Assembly: GCA_002746475.1 (NCBI GenBank)
Contig: PDOX01000035.1
Coordinates: 1-6,490, forward strand
DNA from: a candidate division SR1 bacterium
GTDB lineage: Bacteria > Patescibacteriota > Gracilibacteria > Absconditabacterales > Absconditicoccaceae
Direction of reading: 5' to 3'
DNA: 6,490 nt
Part shown: piece by piece, positions 5,602 through 6,490 of the stretch
Layout: every line of letters starts with the position of its first letter
Position numbering within the stretch: position 1 is the first letter of the stretch
Notes under the pieces: model-generated
Databases searched by the model: none
What the model saw: only the letters and a program-made list of their open reading frames with translations
Told to the model about the DNA's origin: nothing
Program-made: the position numbers and the translations under genes

Positions 5602-6327
5602 ATGAAAGATCTTTGGATAACAAAAACACCAATAGCACACAGAGGATTACACTCAAATGATAGTATTTATCCAGAAAATTCATTAATAGCAATCAAAAAG
5701 GCAATAGAAAAAAATATTCCTATTGAAATAGATGTACAACTATCAAAAGATGAAGAAATTGTAGTATTCCATGACTTTGATGTATCAAGAATGTGTAATA
5801 AAAATAAAAAAGCATCAGAATTAACCTTAAAAGAATTAAAAAAATTATATTTAAAAGCATGAACAGAGAAAATTCCTACGTTAAAAGAAGTTTTTGATAT
5901 AGTATGCGGAAAAATTCCAATACTCATTGAAATAAAAAATTTTTGATTTCCTGGAAAGTTAGAAAAAAGAGTAAATAATGCAATTAAAAATTATAAAGGG
6001 AAAATTGCAATACAATCTTTTAATCCATTTACAATACTACGATTTAAAAAAAATAATCCAAATATCTTAAGAGGGCAATTAAGTTCTAGTTTCAAAGGGA
6101 TAACAATACCTTTCTTCATAAAATATATATTAAAAAATATGTTTCTGAATATCTTCACAAAACCAGATTTTCTTGCAGTAGACCTATCATTATTAGAAGA
6201 TCTTAAATTTAGAAAAAGATATAAAAATAAGACAATAATTTTATGATGGACAATAGATAATTATGAAAAACAGTCAAAAGTAAAAGAATTATGTGACAAT
6301 TATATTTTTGAATTAATTGATATATAA
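5602..6327 (+). CDS. Glycerophosphodiester phosphodiesterase family protein
   Basis: A 241-residue GDPD-family protein runs from ATG 5602 to TAA 6325-6327 with TGA at 5860, 5944 and 6244 read as Gly. The family hydrolyses glycerophosphodiesters from phospholipid breakdown to glycerol-3-phosphate and an alcohol. The TIM-barrel active site is visible: IAHRG (11-15, H13 and R14), YPENSLIAIKKAI (23-35), IEIDVQLSKDEEIVVFHD (41-58, with E42, D44 and H57 as metal and catalytic residues), ILIEIK (about 107-112), IAIQSFNP, and GWTIDN (215-220) at the C-terminal strand. The length is close to that of compact bacterial members (about 230-250). No signal peptide or N-terminal membrane segment is seen, suggesting a cytoplasmic enzyme. 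Codon choice is distinctly more A/T-rich (ATA, TTA, AGA) than in murF just upstream. Confidence 0.92.
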
Positions 6328-6436
6328 TACATCAAAAAAATCCAATACTTTCTCTTGCAATAGAAATCAGAATTAATATACTGAATTGGAAAAAAAAATC
6401 TAAATTTTTTAATTATCTAAAATTATTGAAAAAAAA

Positions 6437-6490
6437 TGCCAAGAAGAACATTAGAAAACAGAACAATAGAAGTAATTCTACTTGAATCTG
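6437..6490 (+). CDS. Possible start of an unidentified gene (partial)
   Basis: An ATG at 6437-6439 opens a frame of 18 codons that runs off the window (MPRRTLENRTIEVILLES). It follows a 109-base AT-rich gap after the GDPD stop, in which I see no gene or hairpin, only poly-A stretches. No Shine-Dalgarno is present, as for the other genes here. The fragment is too short to identify, and chance is possible. Confidence 0.35.

Noticed and set aside
126..6327. TGA codons as frameshifted pseudogenes, selenocysteine, or Trp (code 4)
   Set aside because: There are too many sites, in all genes, with frames intact around them, and conserved columns call for Gly; real Trp positions use TGG. No selenocysteine insertion hairpin is needed to explain 28 sites.

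Overview
The window most likely comes from a bacterium of the Candidate Phyla Radiation that reads UGA as glycine (genetic code 25), such as Gracilibacteria (BD1-5) or Absconditabacteria (SR1). The evidence is internal. Six recognisable genes are each cut into pieces by in-frame TGA, 28 in total. Every piece rejoins into a normal family member once TGA is read as Gly, and several of these TGAs fall on near-invariant glycines (the GGGGH and DTGG motifs of a DHH phosphoesterase, PGE and PGR in a Mur ligase, GWT in a glycerophosphodiesterase). All six genes end with TAA or TAG. The DNA is AT-rich, genes are closely spaced, and no clear Shine-Dalgarno sequence precedes any start.

Layout. Positions 1-120 hold G/C-rich inverted repeats. 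A small DUF559/Vsr-like endonuclease-fold gene lies on the minus strand at 126-512. Positions 513-994 hold a 16-bp tandem repeat, an unidentified probably degenerate minus-strand reading frame, and two repeat elements. A DHH/DHHA1 phosphoesterase (NrnA-like) is on the minus strand at 995-1996. It is divergent, across an AT-rich 140-bp promoter region, from a plus-strand run. That run is rnpA (RNase P protein, 2137-2640), an AI-2E family membrane protein overlapping it by 77 bp (2564-3871), a 237-bp repeat-bearing gap, a MurF-type Mur ligase (4109-5566) and a glycerophosphodiester phosphodiesterase (5602-6327). A further reading frame may begin at 6437 and leave the window.

Functionally this is a housekeeping neighbourhood: tRNA maturation (rnpA), turnover of short oligonucleotides or pAp (DHH protein), cell-wall precursor ligation (MurF) and phospholipid or glycerophosphodiester catabolism (GDPD). 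No single pathway links them. I see no new defence or mobile system. The most notable items are the UGA-to-Gly recoding and a palindromic repeat, of the type otherwise found between genes here, sitting in frame inside murF. In the standard code that repeat would introduce a stop; here its TGA is read as glycine. A 69-bp palindromic repeat also occurs in two inverted copies, each just downstream of a gene end.
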